A stretch of 64,000 nucleotides of DNA from Dendrocalamus latiflorus (Eukaryota > Streptophyta > Magnoliopsida > Poales > Poaceae). Both the position numbers and the translations under genes were made by a program. The stretch lies in assembly GCA_017311315.1 (NCBI GenBank), contig CM029669.1, positions 13,852,224 to 13,916,223 of the forward strand. Reading direction: 5' to 3'. The first letter of the stretch is position 1, and the number at the start of each line of letters is the position of its first letter. The notes under the pieces are model-generated. The model ran no database searches. It saw nothing but the letters and a program-made list of their open reading frames with translations, and was not told the DNA's origin. This document shows positions 8,249-20,200 of this stretch, in pieces.

Positions 8249-11200
8249 GGGATCATCATCATCACCTCCATCACCCTCCTCCGCATTTCTCGAGTTTATA
8301 GCCACGGACCAATGACTCGACTCGGAGTCCCACCACGCCACATTGAATCGAATAGGACTCGAAATCGAACCCTTGAGTCCTTCACTTCCGGTTCGAAATT
8401 CTCAGTGTCTTGTCCGAACATCACGGGGATCAGCATCATCACCTCCATCGCCCTCCTCCCCGTTTCTCGAGTTTATTGCCGTGGACCAATGACTCGACTC
8501 AAATTCCCACCACGCCACGTTGAACCGAATAGGATTCGGATTCGGACCCTTGAGTCCTTCACTTTTGGTTCAAAAATTCTCAACATCTCATGCAAACATC
8601 GCAGGGATCAGCGTCATCACCTCCATTGCCCTCCTCCCCGTTTCTCAAGTGTAACACCCCGCCCATACTCTGGGCCCGGAATGCTACCACCATTGTACAT
8701 TCTTACCTTTCCTTCAATTACTAGAAAATCAACACTAATATATTTAGGTAGCAGCGAATAGATACATCATCGTTTTTCTTTTAACTCTTACTCTAGCAGG
8801 CTAGTAGAGACTAAAATAAACTGACAAAAGGTGGTACAGAGAGTGCTGTTAGTTTGTGAAGATTATTCATGTGCTACTCCCGCCCCGAACATAGCGTCCT
8901 CAACGATCACCTAGAAATAAAACAACAAAATAAGGGTGAGTCAAAGGACTCAGCAAGTACATAATATGACGATAAATACTATCAAAACATGAAAACAATT
9001 TAATCCAACCATAACATACTCTGCATACATAGCCATGCTCGTATCATCATTCTCAAGGTTACACATTGATCGTACATACTCCACATGCATTTTCGTGTTC
9101 CACGTTGCCAAATCATCAATGCAATGCAACCCTGCTCTACATGCACATTTGCTCATCACATTGCAAATACCGTTATTGCCAAGTGAACACCCGTCGATGT
9201 TCACCCATAATCTTGGGCCCGCCCATATCGGCACGGGGATCTCTCCACTCCCGTGGAGGCCTACCGAAGTAGGCCTTACTCAAGAGCACTCCGGATTAGT
9301 CCACTAACTTTACTCATAGCTAGGGACTTTCTCACCACCCTCACTCTTGAGTGCACATAATGCAAATGCATATGCCCATTGTCATCCATAAATAAGCATC
9401 ATATCAAGGAATCATCGCATTTCCACATAAACATTATCACATCTTGTAAATATTGCGCAATCATAAACTCTACGGTCTACCGCTCTACCATGCACTTGCC
9501 TGTTAACCAAGCGGAGCGGAACGACGTGCGGATGGCGTCGACTCGGAACCTCCATTTGGACAAACAATTAATCTGACTTAACACATCATAACGAAACCAG
9601 AGATTAAATAGGCGATGACGATACTACACGCATATCCCGATTCTGGCGTAAAAATGCACAGGTTTCAAGGACCTGTCACGCAGGCACCAAAATCCCATTT
9701 ATTTTTTTATATTTTTTTCCCTCTTTTCTTCCCTTTTCTTTTCTTCTCTTTCTTCTTTTTCTTTCCCTTTCTTCTTTTTTTTCCTTACCCGGCCGTCCCC
9801 TTCTTCTTTTTCCTTCCCCACCCGTCCCTCTCTCTCTCCTCACTTCCATCCGACCGAACCGGCCTCATCCCCGCCTCTCTCTCTCTCACACACACACAAG
9901 CTCTCCTCCAGGCATTTTGGGGGCGCGCACGGGGCGACACACGGCCGAGCTTGGGCTCACCGGCCCCGAGCTCACCGCCGCTGACGACTTCTTCGCCACC
10001 CCCGCCCTCCCCTCCATTCTCACTCCCTCTCCCTCTCTCTCGCATGCGGTTGCGCCCGAGCTCACCACCGTCGTCCGTCACCCCCGTGAATCACGGGGAG
10101 CCCGTGCTAGCATGACCACTCCTGCATGGCCTCCTTCGGTGTGTGGATGCTGACCGACCAGTTCACCACCGAACTGCCACCGCGACTCCTCCCCTCCGGC
10201 CGGCCTGGGCCAGATTCGGCCGCGCCTTGTCGGCAGCTACCTCCCTTACACGCGCACGGCGGCGAGGCGTTGAGCACCGTCGCTCGGTCAGTGTGCCCTA
10301 CGGGGTGAGCTCACGGCCACGGCTTGCAGCCGGCCGGCCACCCCCTTCTGCAGGACGGTTTTCCCCTGCTCTCTGTGCTTCCTATTCTACCCTTTTTGTA
10401 TGCTAATGCACTGCGCAATGGGGCTGTGGAGGGGATGGAGGACGAACTCACGGGTTGGCTTGGTGTTGATGCGACGGTCATCGAAGCCCTCTGACGAATG
10501 CGACGAAGCCCTCCCTCTCGGCCTTCTGAGCTCCTTGGGACCTCCTCTCCACCTTGCCCTTCTCCTTCTTGCCTTCCCTCTCTCTCTGCCTTCTCTCTTT
10601 CTCTCTTTCCCTCGGCTGGGGGAGTGAAATGGTGTTGCTCGGCTTTTGTGGCTGTGACAAAAAAAAAGTGCAGTAGGTAAAGTGGTTGTGTGTTGTCTTG
10701 TCTACTTAAGAGGCATGGCCATCACTCCTCCTGTGAAATGCCGCTTTTGCCCTTCCCCTTTAGCCTTGGTTGGTTATGGCACTATGTGCTTTTTAGTCCA
10801 ATGGCAGCCCTATACTATTTGGTGCTCTTCTACTGCGGTAGGTAAATCGGTAACAGGTAAGAATAGAATTTCCTGCCGAATGACGAAAACCCACAACGCG
10901 AGACGGTGCCAACCGGCTCTGGATGGTCTAGGAACCTCTGAGAGCGCTACTTTTAGTCGCTTTCTAGACGGTGCCGACCATCTCTGGGTGGTCTGAGAAC
11001 CTCTGTGAGCGTTACTTATTCGGCATTCTAAAAGCCGATCATCTGACGGCAAAAATCGTCCTTTCCTTTCTTAATTCTCTCTTTTGCGATTCAGTGGTTT
11101 TACATCAAGTTTATAGCCGTGGAACAATGACTCGACTCGGAGTCCCACCACGCCACGTTGAACCGAATAGGACTCAGATTCGGACCCTTGAACATTGCCG

Positions 11201-11310
11201 GGATCAGCGTCATCACCTCCATCACCCCTTCTCCCCGTTTCTTGAGTTTATAGCTACGGACCAACCACTCGACTCAGAGTCCCACCACGCCACGTCAGAA
11301 CCAACCCAAA
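8249..11310. repeat. ~177 bp tandem repeat array, split by solo LTR
   Basis: Units begin with GGGATCA at 8249, 8426 and 8604 (periods 177 and 178). Each contains CACCTCCAT, CCCGTTTCTCGAGTTTA, GACCAATGACTCGACTC and CCCACCACGCCAC. The third unit is cut at 8649 by the solo LTR and resumes at 11110. A fourth, incomplete unit starts at about 11200 and ends near 11310. The stop-free plus-strand frame across the first units is a by-product of the repeat. Confidence 0.85.
8650..11104 (-). mobile_element. Solo LTR, 2455 bp, with 5 bp TSD
   Basis: On the plus strand the block begins TGTAACACCCCGCCC and ends GGTTTTACA, giving TG…CA termini with a short inverted repeat. It is flanked by TCAAG at 8645-8649 and 11105-11109, a perfect 5 bp target duplication. 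No second LTR, primer site, gag or pol lies inside, so this is a solo LTR left by LTR-LTR recombination. By homology with the LTR at 4789-7452, whose primer site shows polarity, the orientation is minus. Pyrimidine-rich DNA at about 9710-9840 and GC-rich DNA at 9910-10350 give spurious ORFs. Confidence 0.88.
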
Positions 11311-11710
11311 TTATCCAATGGCGCTAAGGTGAGTGGAATTCTGTCCTATTCTCTGTGGAATATAATGATAAAAAAATATAAATATCTAATAACAAGAACA
11401 TGGCCAAGTAGCAACATGGAGACATTACTTCAAATAAAAGGTACTACTAGTAACATAGAAACTGTGATCACCACATTGACTGAACAAGCGTTGCAATACA
11501 AGTTCCCATGCATCTTACCAAAATTGTCGAATGCTCTCATAGATATCTACCTTCCCTTGGGAACAAGATGGCATTTCAATTTGCAGTCGGGAAATCCTCG
11601 CATCGACAGATACTAGCAACACGTAATCAAGGCAAAGTCACAACCTTCCCCACAGGAAAGCATTGAAACATTGAATTCCTTGAAACATTATTCCATCGTA
11701 TTCATCAGCA
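11311..11710. other. Intergenic, nothing recognised
   Basis: AT-rich unique-looking DNA between the tandem array and the left TIR of the MULE. The plus-strand frame at 11329-11616 has no recognisable domain. Confidence 0.4.
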
Positions 11711-12318
11711 AGTATTTGCAATTGTAAAATTTTTGCCTTCTAGCCCAAAATTTGAAAGTTTTTTACATATGAACTCCTAGAGAAAAGATTTGCAAAAATG
11801 GACCATTCGCACGGCGCCAAAGGATATGGCGCTCAGGGTACATAGCACACCGCCATATGCTTTGGCGTCGTGCGTGGACACGTAGGAGCCACGGTGGCAT
11901 AGCACGGCGCCAAAGCCCATAGCGCCGTGCTATGTAACTACGGCGCTAACGGCTGTGGCGCCGTGCTCTAGGACTTAAGCCCGAGCACGTACCCCCGGCC
12001 CCCCACCCCCTCACTCCTCTCTTCAGCCCGAGCGAACAGAGACAGCAGCCCGCCGCTGCCCCTCTCTTCCCCCTCCAAATCCACTCCAATCCGTTGCTTT
12101 TTCTCGCGATTTTGCTTCCAAACCGAACAAGCAAGGTAAGGTCCCTCCCCTCCCTTGATTTTTTCCAATAGATATGGATTATTTGAGGTACATTTCGTGG
12201 GGCAAGATTTGAAACCCTAGATGAAATTAGTTGGATTTGGCTCAATTTTAGGTTGGATTTGCAATAGATATGCCTAATGTAAGAGTAGTCATGGGTGTAG
12301 ATTCGTTTTTAGGGTTTG
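11711..12318. repeat. MULE left terminal inverted repeat
   Basis: Matches 16491-17082 in reverse. About 11806-11975 contains alternating GGCGCCGTGCTAT and ATAGCACGGCGCC motifs that can pair within the TIR itself. About 11980-12130 carries the GC-rich leader that precedes the transposase start. Confidence 0.9.
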
Positions 12319-12374
12319 TTTGTTGTGCTTGTTGTGCGTAATGACTGAGGTATGTTTGCTTGTTGTGCTATAGA

Positions 12375-15027
12375 TGGATAAGCTTGTGACTTTGTACCAT
12401 GGTGGAACTGTGAAGAGAAATGACAATGGGGGTGTTGATTTGGAGGGCATGGAAGAGACCACGTTGCTATTTAGTTTACGTCCGTCGTATGGTGAGGTCA
12501 TTTGTCGCTTGAAAGAGAGGTTGGGATAGACAGATGAGCATGGTGATGTCGTTATACAAGGATTGATTGATGTTGGGTCGTCAAAGGGGCCGTGTATAAA
12601 GAGATTGGTTTCGATTGACAGCGACGGTGAATGGAATAACTATGTGGCCATCGTTTTGGACTCGGAGGTCAGAGCACCTGACTTGTTTGTGCGGATGGTG
12701 GTGAGAGATCCATCACCTCCTAGGGCTGCATTCGATCTCAATGACTCACCATTGGTTGGGTCACCGGCTCATGAAGAGGTCGAGGTGCAAGTTGTATCCT
12801 CGGCTCAAGTATGTGAGGTTACATTGATTCAGATAGAAGCTGACTCTGAGGATGTCAATGACCGGTCTATTGGTGGATTCGACGAGGAGACAGTGTTTGA
12901 GGAACCCATAGTTTGTGTAGCATCTAACAAGGTGGATGTACAGCTTGCGGGAGACGAGGCTGCTTATGAGGATACGAGGGCTTGGACTCAGATGACAGAC
13001 CGGTCCAAGGTTTGACGTCTAGCGAAATTGAGCTGTTGAGAAGAATGTTTCCTGGCCGTGATCCACTAGTGTCCGATTACAATGACCTAAGCAACGCACA
13101 TAGAGCTGTCGCAGATGGAGGGCAAACGTAGAGGGACGTACCTAGGTCTGGGGCTAGTATCATAATTCACAAGGGTTATGTCTTTAAGGATATGTCGGCA
13201 TTGAAGATGTGGTTGAAAGAGTACTCGATCGTGCACAACCGTCCATACCGGGTTAAGAACTCATACGCCAAACATCGGTACACCATCAAATGTGAGAGCA
13301 CAGGGTGTGCATGGAAAGTCTGTGCCAGGAAGGTGAAGGGTACAGAAAAGTTTAAGATTACAACTATGGATGGACCGCACAGTTGTGGGTCTTCTGAGCC
13401 CGGCCAGAAACATCGTCAATTGACTTCTCAGTTCATTGCAACCCGCTTGTACCCCATGATAAAGCACATGCCGACGATGCACGTGGCAGCGGTGATAGAG
13501 CCTGTTAAGCTAAAGTGGCCCTACACAATCAAATATGGGAAAGCATGGAGGGCGCAACAACGTGCTTTGAAGTTGATTTATGGTGATTGGGAGGAGGCGT
13601 ATGAGCGTTTGCCAGCCATGTTCAACGCAATGAAAGCGGTGAATGCAGGAATGCAGTATGAGTACGTGCCTAAGCCCGATGTATGGGTTAATGGGAGACA
13701 GATTTTCTTTTGAGCATTCTGGTGCTTTGGTTAGTGTGTCGAGGCTTTCAAACATTGTAGGCTTGTTCTGTCAATTGATGGGATGTTCCTGTTGGGAAAG
13801 TATGAGGGGACATTGTTGATTTCTATTGGCTATGATGCAGACAACTCGCTTGTGCCGTTGGCTTTTGCTTTGGTGGAGAAGGAGGATAAATCTAACTGGG
13901 CTTGGTTTCTACGGCTTGTACGGATCCATGTGGTTGGCCCGGGGAGGGAGGTATGTGTTGTTGTCTGACAGGCACGCTGGGATCTTGAGCGCCGTTAAGG
14001 AAGTGATACCAGGATATTTACCTGTGCATCATCGTTGGTGCACAAGGCACCTTACAGAGAACTTGTTCAAAAAAGATGAGGTGAAGGACAACTTTGCACT
14101 TTTCGAGGAGGTATGTCGCCAGAGGGAGGTCAAGCTATTCGATGAGAAGTTGGAGGAGTTGAAAATGAAAACTAATGCTGAGGGCCGTGATTGGATAAGG
14201 GGTTTGATGAGAGATGTGCAGAAACGGTCAAGGGCTTATGACCCATTGGGAAGGAGGTATAGGTTCATGACTAGCAACATAGCAAAATGCTTCAACGGGC
14301 TACTTAAGGGATCAGTGGATTGCCAGTTGCCGCAATTGCGGTCTTCACTTTTTACAAGTGTGTTGCATGGTTTGTTAACCGGCACTGGGAAGCCTCAGAC
14401 ATGTTAAAGGCACATGCACATTGGCCACCTCGTCCTCACGGCTTCCTTAGCAAAGCGAACATGCAGGCCAATGAACAGGAGTACCACTGTTTTGACCATG
14501 TGACGGGCACGTATGAGGTTATTGAGGGTGGAGGGACAACCGAGAATGGAGAGCTCCGAGAGACCCGAAAGCATAAGGTCGTGATTACATCCTTCACATG
14601 CACATGCGGTGTTCCCGACAAGTTCCATTTTCCATGCTCCCACATGGTGACCGCATGTAGGGCCCGGAATGTCGATGTTGACACCAAAATCCCGACACTA
14701 TTCAGCATGGATGCGTTGGTGAGGACCTGGGCCCCACGGTTCGAGCCATATCGTGATGAAAGCGAATGGCCACTTTACTTGGGTCCTAGATACATAGCGG
14801 ACGAGGGGTTATGTTGGCACAAGAGGGGCAACAGGAAGCGATCAAGGTACAAGATGGACATGGATCGGATACCTGGTCGCACCAAGAGGGGTAGGGCAAA
14901 TCCCTTCGTTGAGGACCCACAGGAGACACACTGTGGTACTTGTGGTCTAATGGGTCACAATTCACGGACGTGTCAACGTCGTTCCAATCAGGTTAGCGGC
15001 GTAAGGTCTAGAGAGCATAATTTTTAG
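12375..15027 (+). pseudogene. MURA-type MULE transposase, multiply disrupted
   Basis: Conserved blocks run in order: N-terminal ubiquitin-like region (MDKLVTLYHGG…), the MuDR N-terminal zinc region near 13192-13400 (YRVKNSYAKHRYTIKCESTG with CAWKVCARK), the DDE-type MULE domain (LSIDGMFLLGKYEGTLLISI, then SDRHAGILSAVKEVIPGYLP and HHRWCTRHL), a SWIM finger (CTCGVPDKFHFPCSH, CxCx8CxH, about 14600-14645) and a C-terminal CCHC knuckle (CGTCGLMGHNSRTC, about 14935-14975). Breaks: frameshift near 12420, TAG at 12527, frameshift near 13010, TAG near 13127, TGA at 13711, TAG at 13732, frameshifts near 13960 and 14330. In the family it catalyses cut-and-paste of elements bearing matching TIRs; this copy cannot make a full protein. 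Confidence 0.92.
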
Positions 15028-15071
15028 ATATTTTGTTATTCTTATCATTAACGTATTTTTGAATACACAAG

Positions 15072-15310
15072 ATGGCGAGGTACCGGCTGCTGGACGAGTT
15101 CTACGACAGGGAGCACCGCGGCAAGCTCACGGAGGACGGCTAGGTACGTGTTATCGAAATGTATTTTTCTCGTGTTGTGTTTTCATCACGCGGTTAACTT
15201 TTAAAGCATTTTCTAGGAGATTCCCATACTTCGTCCTCGAACCTATGATGGATTCCACTTGGTGGTCTACAACAACCGCTACACCCCACTGTATCTGCCC
15301 ACGACGAGAT
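15072..15310 (+). pseudogene. Plant mobile domain (PMD) N-terminal fragment
   Basis: The first exon (15072-15143) reads MARYRLLDEFYDREHRGKLT then EDG and ends in TAG directly at the donor (AG|GTACGT), probably a CAG-to-TAG change. After the acceptor (TTCTAG|GAG, 15217) it continues EIPILRPRTYDGFHLVVYNN then RYTPLYLPTTRL. The D-R-HR…LRPRT…RY-P pattern is the usual start of PMD proteins found in plant transposons. The remaining PMD core is absent and TG-rich repeats follow. It lies just downstream of the transposase. Confidence 0.6.
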
Positions 15311-15460
15311 TGAGACTTATTGAAAGTTATGTGTATGTATGTGTTTTATATGTGAATGTATGTGTATGTGTGTATGTTTTGAGACTTATTGAGACTTATT
15401 GAGAGTTATGTGTATGTATGTGTTTTATATGTGAATGTATGTGTTTTGTATATGCAGAAA
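15311..15460. repeat. TG-rich direct repeat pair
   Basis: A segment of about 70 bp (TTGAGACTTATTGA, then GTTATGTGTATGTATGTG and TTTTATATGTGAATG) occurs twice in tandem, at about 15311-15370 and 15383-15450. Confidence 0.8.
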
Positions 15461-15487
15461 AAACAACAAAGTGTTGTTTTTCTGCAG

Positions 15488-15640
15488 GTTTACGTAGAAC
15501 AGCGCCAAAGGGCCTGGCGCCGAGGTACTCAACTACGGCGCCAGGCCCTTTGGCGCCGTAGTTGAGTACCTCGGCCCCAGGCCCTTTGGCGCCGTGCTAT
15601 TTACATACGGCGCCAAAGTGTTTGGCACCGTGATAGCTGA
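15488..15640. repeat. Internal palindrome module resembling the MULE TIR core
   Basis: The motifs GGCGCC(A/G)…TTTGGCGCCGTAGTTGAG and CTCAACTACGGCGCCAGG alternate orientation, forming nested hairpins of about 30 bp per arm. The GGCGCC core and TTTGGCGCCGTGCTAT phrase are shared with the two TIRs, but this copy is internal, between the transposase/PMD genes and the antisense zinc-finger gene. Confidence 0.85.
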
Positions 15641-15861
15641 ATTTGCATTAAAACTGCAAGTTCGGCCAGTTCTTTCATTCCATTCGCGCAAACAATAATA
15701 ATTGATATTCCACCAAATGAATAAGCACGACACATAGCATTACGACCTAATACATATATATACACACACACACACACACATAGTCCACATAAATAGTTCA
15801 TAAATTCTCAGAAAATACATACGTCCACATACATCAAACATTAAACATACATAGTAACAAC

Positions 15862-16401
15862 CTATTGAGTGCATCGAGGCCACTTCTCCTTCCTCTGAGC
15901 ATCAGGGTACTCCTCAAGGGCTGCCTTGGCACGTCGTGCTCTCTCTAGCTTCTTCTCCCTTTCACCCTTGCGCCTTGCCGCAGCCCTCCTATGCTCCTCC
16001 TCGCGGTGTTCCCTCGTGGCCTCCTCCTGCTTCTCCTCCCTTTCCCACCTCTCCTTTCTTTCTTCATCCCACTTCTTAGCGTCGTTAAGGTAGTTCTTGT
16101 CATCCTCAGCGATCTCAGTGTCGATCCACTGCTCAAAATCACAAAGCAGTGGAGGCTCCTGCAAATGTACGCATTTGTTAAACCAACAGAATTAATACCA
16201 AGTCGATGAATCGATAATACAACATACCATCTTGCCAAGGACGAAGGCGGCACGTGGCAGATCGAACGCGCAGTTGGCACACATCCAGTACCTCTGCCTA
16301 TATGTCTTCGGGTCGTCCGACCTCTCGACCTTGCAAGGATCGCAGCAAAAACACATCGGCACGGCAACACCGGGTGGAGGTGGCAAACGGGTGAAGCTCA
16401 T
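15862..16401 (-). CDS. MULE accessory CxC/GRF-like zinc-finger protein, two exons
   Basis: Exon 1 is 16228-16401 (ATG at 16399-16401) and exon 2 is 15862-16158. The junctions are ATG|GTATG and TGCAG|GAG. The joined frame is 471 nt, 156 aa, with no internal stop. Residues about 12-45 hold paired cysteines and an aromatic block (PMCFCCDPCKVERS, then YRQRYWMCANCAFD). This is the pattern of the small CxC/GRF-like zinc-finger proteins encoded in grass transposons. It is followed by PPLLCDFEQWIDTEI and a long Glu/Lys/Arg-rich coiled coil (about 80-150). It is convergent with the transposase and its promoter would lie in the right TIR. Its function is unknown; DNA or RNA binding is inference. It is undamaged although the transposase is not. 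Confidence 0.72.
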
Positions 16402-16490
16402 GACAACCTAAAATGCAAAATGAATAAGAACTAAAATTCTTCAACAGCTCTAACCCTAAGTTAGCCATATACATCATAGTTACCCAAATT

Positions 16491-17082
16491 AAACCCTAAA
16501 AACGAATCTACACCCATGACTACTCTTACATTAAGCATATCTATTGCAAATCCAATCTAAAATCGAGCCAAATCCAACTAATTTCATCTAGAGTTTCAAA
16601 TCTTACCCCATGAAATGTACCTCAAATAATCCATATCTATTGGAAAAAATCAAGGGAGGGGAGGGACCTTACCTTGCTTGTTCAGTTTGGAAGCAAAATC
16701 GCGAGAAAAAGCAACGGATTGGAGTGGATTTAGAGGGGGAAGAGAGAGGTGACGACGGGTTGCTATCTCTGTTCGCTCGAGCTAAAGAGAGGAGTGAGGG
16801 GGTGGGGGCCGTGCTTGGGCTTAAGTCCCAAAGCACGGCACCACGGATGTTAGCGCCGTAGTTACATAGCACAACGCCATAGCTTTTGGCGCCATGCTAT
16901 GCCACCGTGGCTCCTATGTATCCACGCACGGCGCCAAAGCATATGGCGGCGTGCTACGTACCCTGAGCGCCATATCCTTTGGCGCCGTGCGAAGGGTCCA
17001 TTTTTGCAAAATTTTTCTCTAGGGGTCCATATGTAAAAAAACTTTCTAATTTTGGGCTAAAAAGCAAAAAATTTACTTTGCA
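16491..17082. repeat. MULE right terminal inverted repeat
   Basis: Reverse complement of 11711-12318, ending near TTTGCAATTTTCC at about 17080. The palindromic section at about 16832-17000 repeats GCGCCGTGC/GCACGGCGC in both orientations. Confidence 0.9.
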
Positions 17083-17270
17083 ATTTTCCAACACTGAGAA
17101 CAAGTACAGCATCAAGAACAACATAGTCGCCGATGCATTTACACTTCTTTGTGCTTAAGAAAGCTGGTTTAACTTAGAAAATAAAACAAAAGGGTGAATG
17201 AATAATAGTCATTCTATACAATGTACATACAACATGGTGCGACTCAGTTTCACAGCGCAAGATTTGCCTG

Positions 17271-20200
17271 TTATTTTTGACCAACAGTAGAGTTAGACAA
17301 GACGTGGCTGCCAGCCCTGCTCATAGTTTTTGATTTGCGAGGCTGAAGCCGCTTACTACTTGAGCTTGCATTGGATCCCTCCAATCTTTTCTGGTACTCT
17401 TTCTGAAGTTCCTCGACACGATTGGACACCTGTAAGATGCAAGTGTACCTCGGTTATCAGTATCTATCAGGTTCTGAAAATTTCTACCAGTTTTCCAATC
17501 ATCATAACTTGCACATCGAATAATAATACATGCTGAAATGTCATCCGTCCAAATGAAAAGCATGACGTTTGCTAGTGTCTTATCCCCCGATAAAACATGT
17601 CTGAATGTAAACATATGTGATACGGCAGCAACCAAATAGTAAAATATTAAGGAGTTCACAAAACAAGACTAATCATACAAAGGAGACAGATCCCAAAGAA
17701 GAAAACTGACAAATGAAAAATAATTCAATAAATAGTACAGCACAGCTATTAATTTTGCCATAATAAGAAAAAGGAAAGGAAAACATATAGTGGTATACAC
17801 AAGAACAAGTTTATCCCACAGGAAGAACTCACAAAAGATGGACATACTATCACATTTGCTTCACAAAACAGTTGCTCACCTTAAACGAGAATGCAAGTGG
17901 CAATAATGTATCTGGATCAGTTGCCTCCTCTGGGAAATTTCTCAAGGCATGTAAAAGTTTCTCAAAAGGCAATTTGACCTGACAGAAAGATAACTTCAGC
18001 AATTCTTTAAAATATGTCTTCAAGCAAAATCAGCAAATGACACCAAGAAACTCACCAAGTCATCATGGCAGAATCTCAAGAGAGCCAATCCAACTTTGAA
18101 TACAACCTTAATACCCTTTAAGTAGTAATGAGCTGACGGTCAGCAACAGCAAGTAAACCAGATACAATCGGGGGAAAACTGATTCTATATGTTTCCTATA
18201 TTGGCACTGCACGCCATCAGAAAACTAACTTCTAGGGTGCATTCAGCCATTCAAAGGAACCAAAGCTCAACAGAACTCCAGTATTGATAATAATTACCTA
18301 TACCTGTTCTCCTCCAAAAAAAAAAAAGAACAAAACACTATACCTGTATGACCTTGCAGTTACTGCATGTTATAATAGCTTCCACTAGAACAAATAATGG
18401 TTATATAGGTCCAAGAGGAAGCAAGAGGTCATTATATAACTGTGCATATTGCCATAGACTACTATTTAAATTTATTTTTAAAAAGCAGTCTTGGAAGGAG
18501 TAATGCTGATGTAAAACTTGTAATCATACCATAAATGAAGCAACCATGCTTGAAAAATCAGTCAATCAAAGTTCGCAATTCATAAGCTCAGATAAACAAA
18601 CAGAAAACAAAAACATATAGTGGTAAGATTCTAACCTCATAAAGGAAGACATCCCAAACTCTAAGAGTTAGATGAAATGGGAATGAATACAAGAACACCG
18701 TGATAAACCATTGACTCGCATACATGCTTGGATTTATCATTTCTTCAATAAAATGTTGTCCCAACTTTGGCATGTGCTCTATAAGTAATTTCTCAAACTG
18801 AAACTGATATTGCTGCACAAGCGGCAAACCAGCCTGTTTCAAGAGTATAAACAGTAATATTTGTTAAATAGCAGCTTAGAATATGCAGGTTTCTTCAATA
18901 AAATGTTTCCTAACTTTTGCACGTGAGCTATCCCTAATTGCTCAAACTCGAGACAGGTATTGCTGAACAGCTGGCAAAATATGCAGCCAGGAGAATAAAC
19001 AGTAAAATATGTTCAGTAGTTTAACATATAGAATGAGAGGATAAAGTATATTAGACGATGATGATAAGCATGAAGCAAGCACTATCAATCACACATATTG
19101 CCATTATTGGATTAAATATCTGAAACAAAAAATTCAATCCCATTCATCACTCTGAAGCTCAAGTTTTAAAAACTCATTTGAGCTATTTGCTCACAGGGAA
19201 AAAATATTTTGCCAAAGAAATTCAATTACCTGATACAAGCCCTCCATTGGTGCATGGACAGCTCCCTTCAGCAAAGCAACTAATAACCAAAATGCATCCT
19301 CCTCACTCATATATAGAAGCAGCAACCCGGCTAAAAATCCCATTCCCTGCATAATGATTGTGCAAAAGAAACAACATGTTACTCCAGAGAATATGTTCAA
19401 CCCCATATAATAGGTAGGCAGGCTGAACACAAACCTGCACATATCCAACGTCCCTATCATAAACAGAGTATGCTTTTAAAACGTTATACAAGGATCTTTG
19501 ACCTGGGCCATGTCTCTGTTGGAAGAAAATATGTGATGGAAATGTACGTGATATGTCACGAATTATTTCCAATTCTGATGCTGATGTCTCATATATGACC
19601 AGAGTCTGTCCACAGAAAACATAAAAAATGTAAATAAGATTACCAAACAAAGAAAAGTAACTTTATACAGTATTATCATCACTAAGAGCAATTATCAAAA
19701 CAACAGAAAAGCAAGTTATAATAGGGAACGTGCAGTGAAAATTAGGCCAAGTAAATCTTCCAGATGTGCCATCCTTGAAACTAACCACAAATTCAACTTA
19801 AGTTTGGAATAAGTACGACAGAAGCAAGTGCACTTAAATTATGAGCTTGAATATGATCCAAGGTGAATAACTTTGTTATAAATAATCTGCAGGGGTTAGC
19901 TATCTTATTTTCCGCACGATATAGATAGGTACTAAGTTATATGACAAATAGAAGTTAGAACATATATAAGCTATAGTCAAGACATTCTGTGATATTTCCC
20001 ATCAGATCTAGTTTAAGAATCAAATATTTTTGTTGTCACCATGAAAATCTTCCCGCTAGGCAAATGAAATGACAAACGATTCAAACAAAATGACGACTAT
20101 GAGTACCTCATAAACCCCAGGGTTCATTAGCAAGAGGTCCCTGCTGCCTGAAATCAACTGCCAAACAAGACCTCTAAGACAATCAGGAATTCCTTTCCTT

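Larger units (their letters stand above)
11711..17082 (+). mobile_element. Mutator-like element (MULE) with ~600 bp TIRs
   Basis: The left TIR (about 11711-12318) and right TIR (about 16491-17082) are reverse complements over about 600 bp with few differences. The outer part reads TTGCAAAAATGGACC, the middle is a palindrome-rich GCGCC block, and the inner part ends GTAGATTCGTTTTTAGGGTT. Between them lie a broken MURA-type transposase (12375-15027, plus), a PMD fragment (15072-15310, plus) and an intact zinc-finger ORF (15862-16401, minus). Target duplications were not identifiable, so the outermost bases are uncertain by about 10 nt. Confidence 0.9.

Noticed and set aside
8075..8761. 228 aa plus-strand frame with repeated ITSI/RVYxHGPMTRL blocks
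   Set aside because: The repetition is the 177 bp tandem DNA array being translated, and the frame runs into the solo LTR.
9615..10680. Phe-rich and Pro/Ser-rich frames
   Set aside because: Product of the pyrimidine tract and GC-rich part of the solo LTR; frames overlap on opposite strands.
11806..11975. CRISPR-like regularly spaced palindromes
   Set aside because: They are plant MULE TIR sequence with a reverse-complement partner at the other end; no identical repeats with unique spacers and no cas genes.
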